From positions 1 to 20,265 of the forward strand of contig LRSR01008370.1 in assembly GCA_001579985.1 (NCBI GenBank): a DNA stretch of 20,265 bases, written 5' to 3'. This document shows positions 17,601-20,265 of the stretch, piece after piece (position 1 is the stretch's first letter; each line of letters starts with the position of its first letter). The position numbers and the translations under genes are program-made. Under the pieces are notes generated by a model that worked only from the letters and a program-made list of their open reading frames with translations, searched no databases and was not told where the DNA came from. The DNA comes from Hypsibius dujardini (Eukaryota > Tardigrada > Eutardigrada > Parachela > Hypsibiidae).

Positions 17601-18348
17601 ACTGTAGAATAAATCAATCAACTGACGCGGCATACGGTAACATTAACAGCGCCATCTATGTACCACCACGTAGTACATTTTTATTTTTAAAAAATTGTTT
17701 CCACACGTTTTTTTTATGGGAATAGCATCAAATAATGTGGACACAAACTATAAAATTAATGGATGAGCAAGATTTCACCTTCGAGAGTGGTAAAATTCCC
17801 TTGTAAGTAATTCTCTAATTGGGCTGTTCGGGCAATGAGGAAAATCGTCTGACCATCCCTCATGGAATGGCTGCAACGCTGGACATAATTCACGTTTGCA
17901 TTGCCGTTAACTACTTTTCGCTGGAAAACTTTTTCGAGGCCTTTAGCCTTAGTCCAACAAAACTCTCAGAAATAATGTAAAGTTGCTGATTTAAATACTT
18001 GTAATACCACAATTGGAACGCGCCTTCTAGTCGCGATATAAAGGACCGAGTGCCAAGACTTTTGGAGTGCCCCTTGTATCATTTTAAACGTAATTCGTAC
18101 GCTTTTTAGCCTTTCTTTTTCCTTTATTAGAAGACAAGACACCGGTCCTGGTGGTGACCCGAGAAAACCCAGCAACGGTCATCATCGACTTCACCTATCC
18201 CGTAACGGCGTTCCTTGCGGCTTCCATCACCATCAACCTACTCGACGGAAAGGCCGCATCTGATTTCATCAACTGCGATTCCGGAAGGACCTTTCAGCAT
18301 CACCTGCCAGACTGTGCTATCGGAAACTTAGTTTCGTCTGCCTTATGA
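14627..18348 (+). CDS. TULP-like: Divergent tubby-like protein (tubby C-terminal domain)
   Basis: Exons are 14627-14695, 14807-15031, 15694-15815, 15945-16041, 16120-16230, 16317-16419, 16503-16673 and 18131-18348; phases agree at every join (0,0,2,0,0,1,1) and the product is 371 residues. Tubby proteins bind PI(4,5)P2 and, with IFT-A, carry receptors into cilia. Matches along the tubby domain (about 70 to 345): ILAARKR (102-108; family LLAGRKR, the basic PIP2-binding motif), SNPFGTGVSIY (140-150; SN.LGT.F.VYD), LRREVAAIMY (162-171; LREELA.V.Y), VMILVPG, REHLLSRW (LLVRW), and TVIIDFTYPVTAFLAASI...LDGK (MDY.YPL..LQAFAI.LSSFDGK). Identity to vertebrate TUB/TULP is low, and 25-30 residues follow DGK, where the family normally ends within a few. 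The N terminus is short; TUB has a long disordered one. The first ATG may not be the true start: a CACCAG acceptor just upstream (14617-14622) allows an earlier exon. Intron 7 is inflated by a transposon. Confidence 0.82.
15068..15385. repeat. Fold-back repeat family, copy B, in tubby-like intron 2
   Basis: The copy lies in the intron 15032-15693. Its left arm (GGATTTCCAAGGGCCCCC, TTCAAAACGTATTCAAAAAC, ATCAGTTTTTC) is complementary to its right arm (GAAAAGCTGATGTTTTTGAA, ATGTTTTGAAATTCAGGGG, GCCCACTGGAAATGAGA). Copy A at 7556-8045 has the same words but carries an extra MITE. In copy B the right arm is shorter. The rest of the intron (15386-15693) shows no gene. Confidence 0.7.
17019..17260 (+). 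repeat. Dispersed repeat, copy 2
   Basis: This matches 3716-3984 at both ends (TCTGAGAAGAGGAATTT; ACTAGAACAAATGCCGACA; TCAATCAAGC). It lies within the mariner-like element, which means insertion into it, or that both copies are remnants of a related larger element. Confidence 0.6.
17376..17803. repeat. Long fold-back inside the mariner-like element
   Basis: The left arm is about 17376-17537 and the right arm about 17617-17803. Complementary words include AAGGGAATT, CCACTCTCGAAGGTGAAATC with TTGCTCATCC, ACGTGTGGAAACAATTTT and CGCGTCAGTTGATTG. The right arm carries about 45 extra bases, and a loop of about 80 bases separates the arms. The near-identity of the outer 50 bp suggests recent origin or constraint. 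Confidence 0.8.
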
Positions 18349-18382
18349 AAATACATTATTTAGAGAGTACTATTTTGGAACT

Positions 18383-18388
18383 TTTAAT
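18383..18388 (-). terminator. Candidate poly(A) signal of the fucosyltransferase gene
   Basis: ATTAAA on the minus strand lies 25 bases after the stop codon at 18413. Cleavage 10-30 bases further would put the transcript end near or inside the 3' UTR of the convergent tubby-like gene. Confidence 0.5.
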
Positions 18389-18412
18389 CCTAAGCGATTT
18401 TGCTGGAAAGAC

Positions 18413-19861
18413 TCAGATAAAATAGTCATAAGAAAAGTATTTACGTAGAAAAATAATGGTCGTTATAAGAGTAAGAAGAGACCGCAAATTTCTGGTTTTC
18501 TGGGCTGAACTGAAAAGTGGAACGTAGCAGCGCGCTTGAGTGACCCACCAATCGTGGATGTCGGGGTAGGTGGACTGGATAGCGGGCACACGGTTGATAA
18601 TCTCACACAGCTGGCAGATATCAGTGCGGTCTTGATTGTAGGCAACAGGGATTCGAGAATGCTCGGAAAATTGTTTCCACTTGAAATGCTGCTCGTACTC
18701 ATCCGGATTGCGGGAGAGATAGTGCAGATGCTCGGCGAGCTTCTTAGGTGAGACGAAATCGGCGACATTGAGAAATGAGTTTGGCGGCAGGAGGGCGTTG
18801 TAGTTGCCTTGACCGAGAACGATGGGCAGGATATCGTGAGAGAAGGCACGGAAAGCCTTTTCGGTCAAGTAATCTTGGCATAAGCTGTAATTATACGATC
18901 AGATAGTTTGTTTTTACATAACTTTCTGCAAGCCAAACACACGACAAAAAAAGTAGCCGACAGACACACAATGGTCTAAAAACAATAGTGCTTTCAGACA
19001 TCGACAGAAAACTAGAAAAGTAGAGAGAGAGACACACAGAGACAGAGAGATAGAGACAGACAGAGACAGACAGGCCGACAGTTAGACAAACAAACAAAGA
19101 GACAAGGGTGCGTTGAATCCTTACGCATTTTCGAATGCCAGGTAAAATCGGTATTCGCTAAACTGTTTCGTGCATTCCCATTCCCCCCTTGGGCAAGTTT
19201 TGTTGCCGCATCCGCCAATCACATCAACGGGAAAGTACTGCAACAATTCAGATATGTAGAGGTCCCTGTTACTGGGCGCTTGACAGTTCGAAATCAGGGC
19301 CAAGGCCTTGTTCTTCTTCTTTGCGCGACTTGCTCTATCTCCGCCGAGATTTGGCTGGTAAGAATTCATATAGTATGTGGCAAGTACGTCAGAGTCATGG
19401 CGGTACGTCCAGGTCAGGTTAAAATATCCCTTATAAGGCTGCTGCCGAAATCGGCCAAGGTGTTTGAACGGGGACTCCAGCAGATAAAACACAAACGACT
19501 GATTGACGCTCCTGGTCAATGGGAGGTCGGTTGCCTCAAGATCCGCATGAAAAACGACAGCCGTGCTGTCATGCAGGTAGCTTCTGTCACTGGTGAGGAA
19601 GCAGTTGTGGACAGGACAGGAATTAACAACGTCAAAATTGATGTGTGTGCTAAAATCGTCTCCGAAAAACTTTGTCCAAAACAGGATGACTTTTCGAGTG
19701 TCGCCTAATGCCATCATACGTCGCAATGGTTCGACGTGCCCGTGATGAGGTTCAGCATAAAAAATTTGGCGAACCAGGAAGAGACAAAGTAATGCAACTA
19801 TTGCTAATCCCAAAAGCCGGCGAAGAGTGAAGGCCTGGCAGAAGGTAATAAACAGAGCCAT
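18413..19861 (-). CDS. FUT: Alpha-1,3-fucosyltransferase, GT10 family
   Basis: Exon 1 is 19861-19125, exon 2 is 18884-18413 (donor GC|GTAAGG, acceptor TTACAG, phase 2); the product is 402 residues. GT10 enzymes transfer fucose from GDP-fucose to GlcNAc of N-glycans or LacNAc in the Golgi. The protein has type II topology: a short basic cytosolic end and a membrane anchor at about 15-34 (RLLGLAIVALLCLFLV). Family motifs follow: SNCQAPSNRDLYI, VDVIGGCGNKTC, then YLAFENALCQDYLTEKAF spanning the splice junction (FEN..C.DY.TEK is the GT10 signature), PIVLGQGNYNALLPPNSFLN and DFVSPKKLAEHLHYL. N-glycosylation sequons occur (NQS, NLT, NKT). The start is secure: an in-frame TAA lies two codons upstream. 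Odd: after the usual end near WWVTQARC comes a tail of about 40 residues with a hydrophobic stretch (LLTLITTIIFL). That tail may be real or an unspliced end. The exact acceptor sugar cannot be told. Confidence 0.92.
18900..19105 (-). repeat. CTGT/CTCT microsatellite in the FUT intron
   Basis: Plus-strand GAGAGACA / GACAGACA repeats, densest at about 19021-19080, fill much of the 240-bp intron (19124-18885). On the sense strand it is again a CTGT/CTCT pyrimidine-rich tract. ORFs made of VCLSVCLS-type residues come from it. Confidence 0.85.
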
Positions 19862-20265
19862 CCTTTATTTAGCATCCTGTTTGGCATCATTTAGCCAACT
19901 TTTCACCATCTCTGTGGAGACGTGTTAACTGTTCGAAGACTCACATAGAATTGCGTGCAGCGTTGATAAGGCACTGTTGTATGTATGTTATCGGTGATCC
20001 ACTGCACAGTGAGCACCGCAAGAAGATCTTCATATCTCCCATACGCGTATCGTATGTGACGATACTTAAACAAATAAATCGAGATGATAAAAATAGCTTT
20101 CGAAGTTTGAACAAGTGTTACTATGAACGGCTAAATATCCTTTCGAATGAGACGAGAATAAATTTTAGACCGGGTCGGGTTTTGTCTATTTTGACTTTTA
20201 TGAGCGGCTTAAAAGTATGTATAATGTGGTTTAGTTTGATATACAATATGTGTGCTAGCAGATAA
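19862..20265. promoter_or_regulatory. Upstream region of the FUT gene, no other gene seen
   Basis: These 404 bases must include the FUT promoter and leader (minus strand). A palindromic stretch (ATACGCGTATCGTATGTGACGA) sits at about 20041-20062. A plus-strand frame is open from 19951 to a TAA at the last base of the window but has no ATG near its start and no family likeness. Confidence 0.35.

Larger units (their letters stand above)
16879..18076. mobile_element. Mariner-like element, 1198 bp, no intact transposase
   Basis: Terminal inverted repeats of about 33 bp, CGAGGGGCACTCCAAAAGTC... and the complement of ...GACTTTTGGAGTGCCCCTTG, match with 2 mismatches. They are flanked by TA at 16877-16878 and 18077-18078. 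TA target, TIR length and overall size suit mariner. No ORF over about 70 codons lies inside and none resembles a transposase. The interior instead holds a dispersed-repeat copy (17019-17260) and a fold-back (17376-17803). It is therefore non-autonomous or decayed. It accounts for 1.2 kb of the 1457-bp intron 16674-18130; most other introns of the gene are about 80-130 bp. Confidence 0.8.

Noticed and set aside
19951-20265. Plus-strand ORF running to the last base of the window
   Set aside because: It begins with TTG, has no recognised domain, and lies in the FUT upstream region; 104 open codons in AT-rich DNA is not strong evidence.
1-20265. CRISPR arrays, bacterial operons, phage or viral genes
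   Set aside because: No regularly spaced identical repeats, no Shine-Dalgarno-led gene clusters and no viral proteins; all convincing genes are spliced eukaryotic genes.

Overview
The window is nuclear DNA of an animal, most likely a protostome invertebrate. Its genes are split by GT-AG spliceosomal introns, read the standard code, and belong to eukaryotic or metazoan families. These include a Rab geranylgeranyltransferase beta subunit, an ionotropic-receptor-type glutamate receptor without an amino-terminal domain, an A20/AN1 zinc-finger protein, a tubby-like protein and an alpha-1,3-fucosyltransferase. I cannot name the species. Introns rich in CTGT repeats and many small palindromic transposon relics would fit a lophotrochozoan or flatworm, but that is a guess. 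No bacterial operon, CRISPR array or rRNA is visible.

Layout. 1-491: possible last exon of an upstream gene, then the 5' region of RABGGTB. 492-2686 (+): RABGGTB, four coding exons, the first holding only the start codon. 2896-6870 (+): compact ionotropic receptor, six exons, with large repeat-filled introns 1 and 2. 6871-8422: repeat-rich intergenic DNA with one fold-back repeat and a MITE nested in it. 8423-10452 (-): ZFAND5/6-like gene, two exons. 11341-12275 (+): unrecognised two-exon gene. 12305-13017 (-): a small two-exon gene whose 154-residue product carries both a SILK-type and an RVxF-type PP1 docking motif. It ends tail to tail with the previous gene, 29 bp apart. 13.65-14.37 kb: degenerate AT-rich tandem array interrupted by a second MITE. 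14627-18348 (+): divergent tubby-like gene, eight exons, whose last intron carries a 1.2 kb TA-flanked mariner-like element containing a fold-back. 18413-19861 (-): alpha-1,3-fucosyltransferase, two exons, 64 bp tail to tail from the tubby gene. 19862-20265: no convincing gene.

The genes do not form a pathway. They look like an ordinary gene-dense stretch: housekeeping prenylation (RABGGTB), chemosensory or synaptic signalling (receptor), ubiquitin/stress-linked zinc finger (ZFAND), phosphoinositide-dependent ciliary or membrane trafficking (tubby) and Golgi glycosylation (FUT). I see no clear new multi-gene system. The points most worth a second look are the PP1-docking protein, the minimal receptor with altered pore motifs, the divergent tubby protein, and the nested palindromic elements, one of which can be compared with an unoccupied copy of its host repeat in the same window.

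All exon boundaries were derived by eye from splice motifs, reading-frame phase and remembered family similarity. No search or transcript data were used.
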